From NCBI GenBank assembly GCA_964448135.1, contig CAYUVH010000026.1, positions 24,663 to 88,662 of the forward strand: DNA of 64,000 nucleotides, written 5' to 3'. This stretch comes from CAYUVH01 sp964448135 (GTDB taxonomy: Bacteria; Verrucomicrobiota; Verrucomicrobiia; Limisphaerales; UBA8199). Under the pieces are notes generated by a model. That model was given only the letters and a program-made list of their open reading frames with translations. It was not told the DNA's origin and did no database searches. Every line of letters begins with the position of its first letter. Position 1 is the stretch's first letter. The position numbers and the translations under genes are program-made. Positions 50,112 to 58,667 of the stretch are shown in pieces.

Positions 50112-51071
50112 CTAAAAGTTGCTATTCGGACGCACACGCCAGACGAGCGATACCCGGAGGTTATCGTCCAGCGGCACTTTTCTTTCCTTCAGCGGTATGG
50201 ATGGCGGGCGGATCTTGAAATCGCTCATTTTTAACTGCGCATATCCGCATACCAGCAAGGCGCCGCCCGGCTCGCCCCAGAGCGTTGCGCGCACGAAGGA
50301 ACGGTTGGTTGCGCCCGCAAAGGCAATCTGGCCGTAACCCGTGTAATAAAACGCCGGCCCCAAACCGGAGCCGACCGAGTTTTTCGTCAGGCGATCCAGT
50401 GTGAATTCCAGATTGGGATACGCCTGCTCGCGCATAGTTTCCTGGACCAGTTCGTTCATGTCATCACCCGATAAATTGCCGCTCCAGGCCGCCGTCTGCA
50501 GCGTGCTCACGGGAACGGAAATTCGGATGTCCGCGCTGATGGATGGCGGCGTCGCCGCATGCATGAAGCTTTTGAAGGAGCTGGCATTGAAGGCGGCGGT
50601 GCCGGAGAGTGCGTGACTCTCCACCCGCCAATCATAAGCGCTGGCTTTGCCGTCCACTCGCAGGAGATTGCCTTCGTTCCATGGCAGCGACACAAATCTA
50701 AGCGCCGGGGCAAACAACTCGGCCGGGGGCGGATTTTCAGCCCGCTCTCCCCGTTCCATCTCAATTGGAAGCAGGACTGGCGGGTCATCGTATACTTCCG
50801 GCGTCGTTTGGATCGAAGCCAAAGGCCCGCCAGGCGGACGACCATGGCGGAGTTCGCTGCCGCTCCCCGACTGCTGTTCACGCGCAAGCAAGGCAACCCG
50901 TCGTTTGGCCGCGTCAATTTCCTCCTCCAACGCGGCTACGTGCACTTCCGCTTCTCTCAACTGACGCTTGAGCCTGTCGTTCTGCTCGTCAGTGAAATAC
51001 TTCGTGACGGACAGCCAGGTGTAAACCGCCGTAAAAATCACCACCGCGACAATGCCTGCCACCCGTTTCAT
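50112..51071 (-). CDS. YceI-domain protein with signal-anchor and coiled coil (paralogue 2)
   Basis: Second of three tandem paralogues with the same plan: anchor AVYTWLSVTKYF, coiled coil (DRLKRQLREAEVHVAALEEEIDAAKRRVALL), linker, and a YceI domain (RVDGKASAYDWRVESHALSGTAAF... MREQAYPNLEFTLDRL... GATNRSFVRATLWG). The domain has diverged most from the others: NIHDW is replaced by AYDW and the final strands differ, so ligand or partner specificity may vary. MKRVAGIVA begins at 51071; an ATG six codons upstream is also possible. Confidence 0.8.
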   Translation of the reverse strand: MKRVAGIVAVVIFTAVYTWLSVTKYFTDEQNDRLKRQLREAEVHVAALEEEIDAAKRRVALLAREQQSGSGSELRHGRPPGGPLASIQTTPEVYDDPPVLLPIEMERGERAENPPPAELFAPALRFVSLPWNEGNLLRVDGKASAYDWRVESHALSGTAAFNASSFKSFMHAATPPSISADIRISVPVSTLQTAAWSGNLSGDDMNELVQETMREQAYPNLEFTLDRLTKNSVGSGLGPAFYYTGYGQIAFAGATNRSFVRATLWGEPGGALLVCGYAQLKMSDFKIRPPSIPLKERKVPLDDNLRVSLVWRVRPNSNF

Positions 51072-51162
51072 TGGTCGGCTCTTCGACATGACCGGGAAGG
51101 AGTCTGTTCAATCCGGTTCCAAGGCGAACATTGAGATGTGCCGGCCCCAGGCCCGGGTCTTG

Positions 51163-52131
51163 TCACTTGGCCGCGCGAAGCGAAGTCGAAGGCTTCACCT
51201 CCCAGACAAAGATAAGCTTGATGTCATCGCCGGTTTGGATGAGCGAGGATCCAAAAGCCGGCGAAGGCGGTTTGATTCTGAAATTGCTCATTTTTGTTTC
51301 CACGTTACCGGCAAAGCCGAGCCGGCCCTCAGACCCGATGAGCACATACACCGGCATGCTGACGTTGTTCGTCACGCCCGCCACCACCAGCCGGCCAGTC
51401 GCGGAATAATCTGCAAAGAGCCCGGCCTCCGAGCCGCCTTTGAACTGATTGGTGTTGTTCATGCGCCGCAGCGAGACGAGTTCAAATTCGATTCGCGAAT
51501 TCCCGAGCGCCTCGTGCATGCGGTTGTCCATGAGTTCACTATATGGTCTGCCGGCAGTGTCCACGCTCCGGAGCGAGCTGGTGGAGAAGTAAACATGAAC
51601 TGAGGCGGGGACGGTGCCCTGCTTCAGTTCGCTTTCAAGCGGTCCGGGAAAACCGGCCGGCAACTCGGCGGACCCGCCGATGACCCTGCTCTCGGCCTGC
51701 CAATCGTGAATGTTTGAAGTTCCCTCGACCCGCACGACGCTGCCCGGGCCGGGCGCGGGCAAATACCGGATCGACGGGCCGAGAACGACCGGCGCCACCG
51801 GGACGCTTGCAACTGCATTTTCACTCCCGCTCGATATCGTGATTTTTTCAAAAAGCGACTCGGGCGCGGAAGCTGCAGGTGGCGTGGCGACAGCTTCCCG
51901 GGTGAACACGCCGTGGGTTGCCTGAGACTCGGCCTCCTTCCGGCCCAGGCCCGTGACGCGCGTACTGGCCGAATCGAGTTCCTGGCCCAGTTGAACAACT
52001 CGCGCTTCCGCTGCCGCGAGCTCGCGTTCCAAACGTGCGGACCGTTCCTCGGCGAGATACTTGGTGGTGGCCAGCCAGGTGTAAACCGCCGTAAGGATCA
52101 CCACCGCCAGAATGCCTGCTGCCCGCTTCAT
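51163..52131 (-). CDS. YceI-domain protein with signal-anchor and coiled coil (paralogue 3)
   Basis: Third paralogue, closest to copy 1: anchor AAGILAVVILTAVYTWLATTKYLAEERS, coiled coil (LERELAAAEARVVQLGQELDSA), and YceI domain (VRVEGTSNIHDWQAES... MDNRMHEALGNSRIEFELVSLRR... GVTNNVSMPVYVLIG). It is the first of the three in transcription order, 85 bases after the malate synthase gene. The ATG at 52131 is preferred over an upstream GTG. Presumably it faces the periplasm, anchored in the inner membrane. Confidence 0.82.
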   Translation of the reverse strand: MKRAAGILAVVILTAVYTWLATTKYLAEERSARLERELAAAEARVVQLGQELDSASTRVTGLGRKEAESQATHGVFTREAVATPPAASAPESLFEKITISSGSENAVASVPVAPVVLGPSIRYLPAPGPGSVVRVEGTSNIHDWQAESRVIGGSAELPAGFPGPLESELKQGTVPASVHVYFSTSSLRSVDTAGRPYSELMDNRMHEALGNSRIEFELVSLRRMNNTNQFKGGSEAGLFADYSATGRLVVAGVTNNVSMPVYVLIGSEGRLGFAGNVETKMSNFRIKPPSPAFGSSLIQTGDDIKLIFVWEVKPSTSLRAAK

Positions 52132-52216
52132 GGATTGGCCATTGGACACGGACCGGCCTCGATCGGTTCAATTCTGCCGACGCGTTTCGCGCTCAGAACC
52201 ACCTCCCGCAAAGCAC

Positions 52217-53818
52217 TCAAGGAAGTCGCGCGTATGCTTTCAATGTCAAAAACTCTGGCATCGGTTCATCCGCAATCAACTCGTCAAAAATCCGCGTCGC
52301 CTCGGGGAAGTGGCCCTTGTCGTAGCGCTCTGCGCCACGCTCCTTCTTGATGCGGACAAGTTCCTCCTGGATAAATTGGCGGACCAGCGGCAGCGTGACC
52401 TTGCGACCGTCAGCCAGGACCCCGCGCGGATTGCGCACCCATTGCCAGACTTGTGCGCGCGAGATTTCCGCGGTGGCTGCGTCTTCCATGAGATTGTACA
52501 ACGGCACGCAGCCCAATCCGCCCAGCCACGCTTCGATGTATTGGATGCCCACACGGATGTTCAGCCGCAGGCCGTCTTCAGTGATTGTGCCCGTCGAAGC
52601 CGTGGTCAATTCCGCTGCGGTCGTTTTCACGTCCTCGCGCAACCGGTCGATCTGGTTCGGTTTGTCGCCCAGCACGCGGTTGAATTCCTCGAGCGCGATC
52701 GCGACCAGTCCCGGATGCGCGACCCACGTGCCGTCATGGCCGTCGGTGGCTTCGCGGCGTTTGTCTTCGCGCACTTTTTGCATCGCGGTTTCGTTCGCGG
52801 TCGGGTCGGTTTTGATCGGGATGTACGCCGCCATGCCGCCCATCGCGAACGCGCCGCGGCGATGACATGCGCGGATGCACGCCAGCGCGTAAGCGCGCAT
52901 GAAGGGCGAAGTCATCGTTACCTGTGCGCGGTCGGGCAGCAGGCATTCCTCGCGGCGGGCGAATTTCTTGATGTAGCTGAAAAGATAATCCCACCGGCCG
53001 CAATTCAGCCCGGCGCTGTGCTCGCGCAGTTCGTATAGGATTTCCTCCATCTGAAACGCGGCGGGAATCGTCTCGATCAACACCGTCCCTTTGATCGTGC
53101 CCTGCGGCACCTTGAGCAACTCCTGCGCGCGGACGAACACATCGTTCCAAAGGCGCGCTTCCAAGTGGTGTTCGAGTTTGGGCAGATAGAGGTACGTGCC
53201 CGAACCGCGCTCAAGCCGGAGGCAAACGTTATGAAAAAAGTACAGGGCAAAATCGAACAGGCTGCCGGAGGCAACTTCGCCGTCCACGAAGACATGTTTC
53301 TCACTCAGGTGCCAGCCGCGCGGCCGAATCAGCAGCGTCGCCGGCCTGGCGTTGAGCTTGTAGGCCTTGCCTTCCGGGCTGGTGAACGAAATCGTGCCAC
53401 GATTCGCCTCGCGCAGGTTGGCCTGGCCTTCAAGTGAGTTGATCCACGTGGGCGAATTCGCATCCTCGAAGTCCGCCATGAAACAATTCGCGCCGGAGTT
53501 GAGCGCGTTGATCACCATCTTGCGGTCGGTGGGGCCGGTGATCTCCACGCGGCGATTCTGCAAATCCGCCGGCACGGGCGCGACTTTCCAATCCCCTTCG
53601 CGAATCGCTTTCGTCTCCGGCAGAAAATCCAGCTTCGCCCCCGCATCCAGGGCCTTTTGGCGCACGACGCGCTCGCTCAACAGCGCGAGGCGTCGCGGAT
53701 TGAATTCGCGATGGAGCTTCGCGTAAAAATCCAGGGCGGCGGGAGTAAGAACGTCGGTCAAAGCCTCAGGCACGGTGGCGCGGAGTTCCACGCCGGAAGG
53801 AAGGTCAATTTTATTCAT
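52217..53818 (-). CDS. aceB: Malate synthase A
   Basis: Converts acetyl-CoA and glyoxylate to malate in the glyoxylate shunt. Length 533 matches malate synthase A. Signature strings: LPKLEHHLEARLWNDVF, TIKGTVLIETIPAAFQMEEILYELREHSAGLNCGRWDYLFSYIKK with the catalytic Arg/Glu/Asp region, FMRAYALACIRACHRRGAFAMGGMAAYIP, and the C-terminal GLGCVPLYNLMEDAATAEISRAQVWQW. Isocitrate lyase is not in the window, so the partner must be elsewhere. The start MNKIDLPSGVELR is preferred to the longer open frame. It heads the transcript with the three YceI paralogues, though a shared operon is not proven. Confidence 0.96.
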   Translation of the reverse strand: MNKIDLPSGVELRATVPEALTDVLTPAALDFYAKLHREFNPRRLALLSERVVRQKALDAGAKLDFLPETKAIREGDWKVAPVPADLQNRRVEITGPTDRKMVINALNSGANCFMADFEDANSPTWINSLEGQANLREANRGTISFTSPEGKAYKLNARPATLLIRPRGWHLSEKHVFVDGEVASGSLFDFALYFFHNVCLRLERGSGTYLYLPKLEHHLEARLWNDVFVRAQELLKVPQGTIKGTVLIETIPAAFQMEEILYELREHSAGLNCGRWDYLFSYIKKFARREECLLPDRAQVTMTSPFMRAYALACIRACHRRGAFAMGGMAAYIPIKTDPTANETAMQKVREDKRREATDGHDGTWVAHPGLVAIALEEFNRVLGDKPNQIDRLREDVKTTAAELTTASTGTITEDGLRLNIRVGIQYIEAWLGGLGCVPLYNLMEDAATAEISRAQVWQWVRNPRGVLADGRKVTLPLVRQFIQEELVRIKKERGAERYDKGHFPEATRIFDELIADEPMPEFLTLKAYARLP

Positions 53819-53952
53819 CGGTTGACGCAATGCTGGAGTAAGGGCGGCGGGGCGGGGAAGCAAAATTTGACTCCTGCCGAAAACCACCGAAACCGTATTG
53901 CGCTTTTGCCCTGGTAGCTACGACGCCTGCCTGCTCGCGAAGAGCAATTACT

Positions 53953-54108
53953 TCACTTTTTGCCGCGAATCAGTGACAAAACGAAGAGCACCAGGAATAC
54001 CAGGACCAGCACTTTGGCGATCATGGCGGCGGTTCCGGACAGGCTGCCAAAACCAAGCACGCCGGCGATTATGGCAATAATCAAAAAGACTACAGCGTAG
54101 TAGAGCAT
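53953..54108 (-). CDS. DUF1328 (YtjA-like) small membrane protein
   Basis: A 51-residue protein, too short for the usual cut-off, with the sequence MLYYAVVFLIIAIIAGVLGF continuing to GSLSGTAAMIAKVLVLVFLV and a basic end. This fits the DUF1328/YtjA family: two short hydrophobic helices separated by a Gly/Ser-rich turn. Its function is unknown, though it is widely conserved and often stress-related. It lies 135 bases upstream of malate synthase on the same strand. Confidence 0.88.
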   Translation of the reverse strand: MLYYAVVFLIIAIIAGVLGFGSLSGTAAMIAKVLVLVFLVLFVLSLIRGKK

Positions 54109-54217
54109 AGGTTGGTTGAGCTAGGTGGTTTCAACACCACTATACCGGAACGATTTGAAGTTGTCCATTCGTGCTGAGGGCTGGATCAATCCGCCTGTTT
54201 CCTAATTGAACCGCCTT

Positions 54218-54535
54218 CTACAGCGTTGCTGCGCCCAGTTGGCTGGGGGTGGTGGCACGGGCTTGCAGGATATCACGCAGTTTCGCGAGTTCTTCGAGGG
54301 AAAGGCGATGCAGATTCGCATGGCCCCAGAGGTCCAACATCAATACGCCAAGATAGGCGCTGCCACACGGAGCGCTGGCAACGTAAGCGGGACTGATGTG
54401 GCGGGCCAGTGCCTGGATCGCCACGTAGGACTGCCGGCGTGCCTTTTGTTCCTCCCGGGATAACGCGGGCACAGCGTAAGGCTCGTATTCACTCGCGCTC
54501 TTTCGCAGCGGCGGGTCTGCTCGATTCGCTGCCAT
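54218..54535 (-). CDS. Hypothetical protein of Gam-like operon, 105 aa
   Basis: A mostly helical, charged protein (REEQKARRQSYVAIQALARHISPAYVASAP... LDLWGHANLHRLSLEELAKLRDILQAR) with no family I recognise. It starts 6 bases after the Gam-like gene ends, so it is the last gene of the minus-strand operon. The context suggests a mobile-element protein. Confidence 0.6.
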   Translation of the reverse strand: MAANRADPPLRKSASEYEPYAVPALSREEQKARRQSYVAIQALARHISPAYVASAPCGSAYLGVLMLDLWGHANLHRLSLEELAKLRDILQARATTPSQLGAATL

Positions 54536-54541
54536 AAAACT

Positions 54542-55087
54542 TCACGCCGCCTTCGCCACTTTGCGCGCCTCCGTCTGGGCCAGGTCGGGCTCGACGAAGA
54601 AACTTTCGCTTTGAATGACCCGCAGGCCGACGCGCGGGAGGACGTCCGCGAGCTGGGCACGCTGGCCCAGGATGGTTTCGCGATCAATCTCAGGCCGCGA
54701 CCGAATGCACGTCGGCAACAGCGTTTGCACTGCGCGTGTGATTTTTTCCCAGGTCCAGGTTTTGGTCAGCGGTGCGAGCTTCGGCGTGCCGGTCCGGAAA
54801 CCAACCCGCCCCGCCGACAGCGCGACGGACTTGAGCCCTTTGGGGAACTGTTCCGGATTCGCCTCGGCCCAGCGCTTGAGCGAAGTGGTCGCCTGCTGGA
54901 TTTGTTCGTCGAGCCGCGAAAGTTCCGGGCCGCAACGTTCGTGGATCTCAAGCACGGCGGCGTCGCGGTCAGCGAGGAGCTGGCGCCGGTGGTTGGAGGC
55001 GAGCGCGAGTTGCGTCATGCAGGTTTCGGCGGCGTCGCGCGTGGAAAGTTCGGGCAGGAGGAGTTTGATGTGATTTTTGGTTTTCAT
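54542..55087 (-). CDS. gam: Host-nuclease inhibitor Gam-like protein
   Basis: A 181-residue protein resembling the Mu Gam/Ku-like double-strand-end binding family. Long helices (AAETCMTQLALASNHRRQLLADRDAAVLEIHERCGPELSRLDEQIQQATTSLKRWAEANPE) lead to the beta part (SVALSAGRVGFRTGTPKLAPL) and the C-terminal SESFFVEPDL. Gam protects linear DNA ends from exonucleases during transposition or repair. The start MKTKNHIKLLLPEL at 55087 is preferred to the longer open frame. It is in a five-gene operon of otherwise unnamed small proteins, suggesting a domesticated or incomplete Mu-like element. Confidence 0.85.
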   Translation of the reverse strand: MKTKNHIKLLLPELSTRDAAETCMTQLALASNHRRQLLADRDAAVLEIHERCGPELSRLDEQIQQATTSLKRWAEANPEQFPKGLKSVALSAGRVGFRTGTPKLAPLTKTWTWEKITRAVQTLLPTCIRSRPEIDRETILGQRAQLADVLPRVGLRVIQSESFFVEPDLAQTEARKVAKAA

Positions 55088-55133
55088 GGTTTGATGGTTG
55101 CTTGATTGATTTGTTATCCGTCGGTTCAAAAGT

Positions 55134-55670
55134 TCAGGGCAGGCGCGTTTCGAAGAATTTGCGGACGGAGGCAATGGTGATGCGGGCGCTGCCCTGCGGC
55201 CCGCAACCCCGCGTTGTGCCGGAGACGGCGGTAAGATCGCCTGAGGAAAGCAGATTGTAGATGTGTGTGCCGCCGCAGTTGAACAGGTGTTTCAATTGCT
55301 CCGCCGTGAGCCACGCTTTGCCGCCAGCCACGGCGAGCATCTGCGTGATGACCTGGTCCAGCGTGCGCGGATACGGCCGCGAGCCAAGGGTCCGCTGATA
55401 GTGAAGGACGCAATCGGGAAAAATGCGCAGGCAGCCGCGCCGTCCGAGACTGATGTCCCACGCGTGGAGGATCATTCCCTCCTCGATGAGGGCGAGCAGA
55501 TCGTCCTGGTCGTAGCCGTGTAGCTGCGCGCGGGTGGATTCCATATCCAAAAGCACGAGCGGCACGGGTTGGCCGCGACGATTCGGCTTGCGTTGAGTTG
55601 GGAAGATTGCCGGCGGCTCCGTCGAACGTAACGAGCGATTTAAAGCCGGGAGCAAAAATGAGGGAGTCAT
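55134..55670 (-). CDS. Hypothetical protein with C-terminal winged-helix-like segment
   Basis: A 178-residue protein. Residues about 40-105 contain HGYDQDDLLALIEEGMILHAWDISLG, which may be an HTH-like or phage-type region. The last 50 residues (WLTAEQLKHLFNCGGTHIYNLLSSGDLTAV... ARITIASVRKFFETRL) are reminiscent of excisionase/MerR-like winged helices used in mobile elements. I cannot assign a named family. It overlaps the next upstream small gene by ATGA and precedes gam by 46 bases. Confidence 0.6.
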   Translation of the reverse strand: MTPSFLLPALNRSLRSTEPPAIFPTQRKPNRRGQPVPLVLLDMESTRAQLHGYDQDDLLALIEEGMILHAWDISLGRRGCLRIFPDCVLHYQRTLGSRPYPRTLDQVITQMLAVAGGKAWLTAEQLKHLFNCGGTHIYNLLSSGDLTAVSGTTRGCGPQGSARITIASVRKFFETRLP

Positions 55671-55891
55671 GCGGCAAAGGGCGTTAAATCGTTTGCTGAG
55701 TTGCGGATGTTCAAATTCGAGACTTCCTTCGCGCAGAAGGCCCGGCGGCGCGGAGTCAGCAGTTGCTGCAGGCGCGCCACCGGGCTCATGTCATTGTTGA
55801 AGCTATGCGCGGGTCTCCAACCGTGGCAGGAACGGTCTCCGCGCATTTCTGGCGAGAGTGTCTGAGAGGCATTTACGACCGGGGACTTCAT
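55667..55891 (-). CDS. Small hypothetical protein, 74 aa
   Basis: A short protein with Arg-rich centre (ARLQQLLTPRRRAFCAKEVSNLNI). Its start overlaps the preceding stop (ATGA) and its stop overlaps the next start (ATGA), so it lies within a translationally coupled chain. No motif recognised. Confidence 0.5.
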   Translation of the reverse strand: MKSPVVNASQTLSPEMRGDRSCHGWRPAHSFNNDMSPVARLQQLLTPRRRAFCAKEVSNLNIRNSANDLTPFAA

Positions 55892-56118
55892 GGTCTTGGG
55901 CTCCGGGCGGGTTTGTGGTTGAGCAGGTGAAACGCAAATTCCCGCGAACGGACGTCCGCGCGTTCAAATTCGTTGGCGAGCGAATGGAGCTTTGCGCTTT
56001 CCGACGGATTGGCGCAAAATTCTGCCAGTCCTCGGTACAAGGAAATACGCTCGCCGAGCGGTGCCTGCTCGGCGTGTTTCAGGCACGTCTTCATGACGAC
56101 CCTCAATGCCGGTGTCAT
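55888..56118 (-). CDS. First gene of Gam-like operon, 76 aa
   Basis: A small helical protein (MTPALRVVMKTCLKHAEQAPLGERISLYRGLAEFCANPSESAKLHSLANEFERADVR). A perfect ribosome-binding site, GGAGGTGATC, ends two bases before the ATG; it matches the anti-Shine-Dalgarno end of 16S rRNA and is far stronger than sites elsewhere in the window, pointing to efficient initiation. It is the first gene of the minus-strand chain, directly facing the repressor. Family unknown. Confidence 0.6.
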   Translation of the reverse strand: MTPALRVVMKTCLKHAEQAPLGERISLYRGLAEFCANPSESAKLHSLANEFERADVRSREFAFHLLNHKPARSPRP

Positions 56119-56130
56119 ACGATCACCTCC
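56119..56130 (-). promoter_or_regulatory. Very strong ribosome-binding site
   Basis: Read on the minus strand this is GGAGGTGATCGT just before the ATG, a ten-base match to the 16S 3' end complement. It decides the start of the 76-aa gene. Confidence 0.7.
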
Positions 56131-56369
56131 AGGAAGAAATTGCTGTATATCACTGATTTAACTTCTTAAAATATAGATTTCACGCACAGGTAGAATGTTT
56201 GAAATTCCACCCCTACCCAGGCGCCATAACCGTTTGCTCCGTCGAAAAAGCCGTTGGAAAACCGGGGGGAAGGGCCCGGTTTTCTGGATTTTTCGCTTGC
56301 AAACCTCCGCCAGTTCTGCATAAACTGCAACGGAAAATAGGCAATACTCTGCCACTCGTCAACAGGAAA
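56131..56369. promoter_or_regulatory. Divergent control region between repressor and Gam-like operon
   Basis: This 240-base, A/T-richer gap separates oppositely oriented genes, the normal position for phage-type operators. It contains TGCATAAACTGCA and an A/T-rich run (ATTTAACTTCTTAAAATATAG, about 56155-56175) that could be promoters. No perfect long operator was found. Confidence 0.5.
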
Positions 56370-56942
56370 ATGCATAGCTTTGCGATTTTTTCGGAACGGC
56401 TGCGCTGGCAACGCAATCGCACGGGATTGAGCCAGGATGAACTCGCGCACAAAAGCGGCGTCGGCAAACGCAGCGTCGTGGATTATGAATCCGAGCGCTT
56501 TGGCAAACAGGGGCCGGGCATGGAAAACGTCCGCAAGCTGGCCGGGGCGTTGAATGTCTCCAGCGGCTGGCTGCTCGGCGGACCGGAAGCGACCGCCCAA
56601 AAGCCGGCGGAGTTGCGCGACCCGGCGCCGCCCTACGTCGAGAGCGACATGGCCATGTGGCGCGAGCGCGCGCTGCAGGCCGAGAAGCAGTTGCGGATGT
56701 TGCAGGCGGCGATCCAAAACCTGCTGGACCTGAGCCGGGCCCAGGCGGAGCCGGCGCGGGTAAGTGCGGATGATGCTTCACAAATCAAGGGCGCGAGCCA
56801 GGCTTCGGCGGAAGCGGCTTTCGCGGGGCGCGACGTAGCCACGCAAATCTTGAAACGACAGTCCGCCGGCAGGCGGTCCCGGAGCGGGAACGCAGCAGCC
56901 ACGCCTTCATCAAGCACTGGCGGGCCCACCGGAGATAAATAA
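56370..56942 (+). CDS. XRE-family transcriptional repressor
   Basis: A 190-residue protein. Residues about 5-60 form a helix-turn-helix (FSERLRWQRNRTGLSQDELAHKSGVGKRSVVDYE). A middle helical region may dimerise (WRERALQAEKQLRMLQAAIQNLLDLSRAQAEPAR), and the rest is low complexity. It is a Cro/cI-type regulator without a LexA-like protease domain. AGGAAAATG supports the start at 56370 within a longer frame that begins upstream. It is divergent from the Gam-like operon, so it probably represses it, as in phage immunity regions. Confidence 0.83.
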   Translation: MHSFAIFSERLRWQRNRTGLSQDELAHKSGVGKRSVVDYESERFGKQGPGMENVRKLAGALNVSSGWLLGGPEATAQKPAELRDPAPPYVESDMAMWRERALQAEKQLRMLQAAIQNLLDLSRAQAEPARVSADDASQIKGASQASAEAAFAGRDVATQILKRQSAGRRSRSGNAAATPSSSTGGPTGDK

Positions 56943-57135
56943 GTCCCATGCCTTCCAGATCCTCCGCGTCGAGCAACGCGGTTTGCAGGCGCAGGGCGGG
57001 TTCGAGGATGACGGATGCCGTTGGGGGTTGATCCGCCGCCACTGAAGCCTTGGCGGACCCGGGGTTGAGAGTTGAGGGCGGAAGCATGGCCGGTGGGTCC
57101 GGCGAATCGTGGCGGTGAGGAACCGTTTTTTTCAT
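56785..57135 (-). CDS. Possible small protein overlapping the repressor gene
   Basis: A 116-residue frame on the opposite strand overlaps the last 158 bases of the repressor gene. The middle (LRLQTALLDAEDLEGMGLIYLRWARQCLMKAWLL) looks like real helical protein and an ATG is present (57135), but the overlap with the low-complexity tail of the repressor gene is antisense, and GC-rich shadows are common here. Only one of the two may be genuine in the overlapping part. Confidence 0.35.
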   Translation of the reverse strand: MKKTVPHRHDSPDPPAMLPPSTLNPGSAKASVAADQPPTASVILEPALRLQTALLDAEDLEGMGLIYLRWARQCLMKAWLLRSRSGTACRRTVVSRFAWLRRAPRKPLPPKPGSRP

Positions 57136-57350
57136 AACCCAGATTTTTTCCTTTTACCCGAGCAACCTAGTCCCCGCACATGGACATGGGCTGTCCATGT
57201 GAATAAGTTTTTCGTGGGGACTTGTACGGATGGAAATCGGAACCGACGCGGACTCTTGCCCGCAAATGCTAGCGCATCGTCCACCCGCGCCGAGGGGCGG
57301 AGTCGGTGGTTGACTCCCGTGCCCGTTGAACCCAACCATCGGACACGCTT

Positions 57351-58076
57351 ATGAAATGCGCAGTTTGGGCAGGCCTGTTGACGATGCTGGTGGCGACCGT
57401 TGCCGTGAATGGTGCGACGGGCACGAACCTGGCTTATGCGATGCGGCATCAGACCCGGTCGGTGAACGGCGTGCAGGTGAGCCTGACGCCGCTGTTTAAC
57501 TGGTGGCGATCCGGCGGCACGAGCGGCACCCGGCCCATGCCTGCCTGGGAGCGGGTCACTTGCGGCGACCCGGAAAAGACCGTCGCTGGCACCTGGATCG
57601 TATCCGCGCGGATCGAGCATCTGCCCGGAGAATGGCGCGATGAGAAGATCGTGTTGAAGCATCCCCCGATCCGCGAGTGGCAGCGGTTCCATAATTTGCA
57701 GGCGGCCAACACGAATTTGATCGCCACGCAGCAAAAAGGTTACGCCCGGGCGACCGCGGCCGGCGACGATGCGAAGAGCAGCCGCCAGGCAGCCGGGCGG
57801 GCCTCGGAACTTTCCGGCATCACGGATGGCCAGACGCATTACAATGCGCAACAGGCGGCCGCGTCGGCCTCGCGCTCGGCCGATAAAGCCAAAGCTCGCG
57901 AAGACGCGGCGATGCAAGACGCGCGGGACGCGAACCGGGAGCGCAGCGAGGTGGTGAAGCAGTTGCAGGCGTTTCCTTCGACGACCGCATACCAGATGGA
58001 TACGTTTGCGCTGCGGACGGCGGAAAAGCGCGATGGCTTGACGGTGTATGAAGTGGGGTACGTGGCGGGGTGGTGA
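57351..58076 (+). CDS. Secreted coiled-coil protein
   Basis: A signal peptide (MKCAVWAGLLTMLVATVAVNGATG) is followed by a beta-rich part (VNGVQVSLTPLFNWW... GTWIVSARIEHLPGEWRDEKIVLKH). A long Ala/Gln/Arg-rich helix comes next (KSSRQAAGRASELS... AASASRSADKAKAREDAAMQDARDANRERSEV), then a short C-terminal strand. It looks like a periplasmic/envelope protein with a coiled-coil stalk. A 400-base gap upstream (56943-57350) holds only the possible antisense gene. The family is unknown. Confidence 0.7.
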   Translation: MKCAVWAGLLTMLVATVAVNGATGTNLAYAMRHQTRSVNGVQVSLTPLFNWWRSGGTSGTRPMPAWERVTCGDPEKTVAGTWIVSARIEHLPGEWRDEKIVLKHPPIREWQRFHNLQAANTNLIATQQKGYARATAAGDDAKSSRQAAGRASELSGITDGQTHYNAQQAAASASRSADKAKAREDAAMQDARDANRERSEVVKQLQAFPSTTAYQMDTFALRTAEKRDGLTVYEVGYVAGW

Positions 58077-58208
58077 GAGGACAGTTGGTGGGTTGATGAG
58101 TGCCATGAGCGAACATGAGTTGGAGGACGGAGAAGGGCCAAGGACCAAGAACCAGATAAGCACCAAGCTTGAAATTCCAAACTGGCGAAGGCGGCGAGGG
58201 GATTTTGA

Positions 58209-58631
58209 CTAGATCGGGGGGAGTTCTTCCACGTCTTCGCGCGAGCCGAAGAATGTCGTCCATATGCCGTAGAGGCCAAGCAGCACCAATAGAGGGCCCG
58301 CCACATAACGCCAAAAGAATGTGTCCGGGACCATACAGACGACGCCGATAGCAATTGCCAACAGTCCATAGACCAGCCAGATACCCCGGAACATGACACT
58401 GGGGTGGAGCAACAGGGAAAGACCGGCGGCCACCAATCCCGCCAATACACTCACCGCGAACGGCACCAACGAAAAAAGCAGCTCGCTCAATAATTTGTCG
58501 AAGCTGTCCCCCGACGCCGGCTTGGGAGCAAGGAGCAGCCAGGCAAATAGCGAAACTGCGAAGCCGAACAGGAACGCCAAGATCGCAGCCACGGCCTTCT
58601 TAAGCATGTGCTCGATGCGATTCCAGTTCAT
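58209..58631 (-). CDS. Four-helix membrane protein
   Basis: A 140-residue protein with hydrophobic segments VAAILAFLFGFAVSLFAWLLLAP, LLFSLVPFAVSVLAGLVAAGLSLLL, GIWLVYGLLAIAIGVVCMV and YVAGPLLVLLGLYGIW, then a charged C-terminus (SREDVEELPPI). No named family. It lies in a minus-strand group with a PTS IIA-like gene (37 bases upstream of its start), possibly co-transcribed. Confidence 0.7.
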   Translation of the reverse strand: MNWNRIEHMLKKAVAAILAFLFGFAVSLFAWLLLAPKPASGDSFDKLLSELLFSLVPFAVSVLAGLVAAGLSLLLHPSVMFRGIWLVYGLLAIAIGVVCMVPDTFFWRYVAGPLLVLLGLYGIWTTFFGSREDVEELPPI

Positions 58632-58667
58632 GGGGCAGTCAATGACGATTCATCCTGCGCTGATTAA

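Noticed and set aside
54218..56942. Complete prophage
   Set aside because: Only Gam-like and regulator genes were found; there are no capsid, tail, terminase, integrase or transposase genes in the window.
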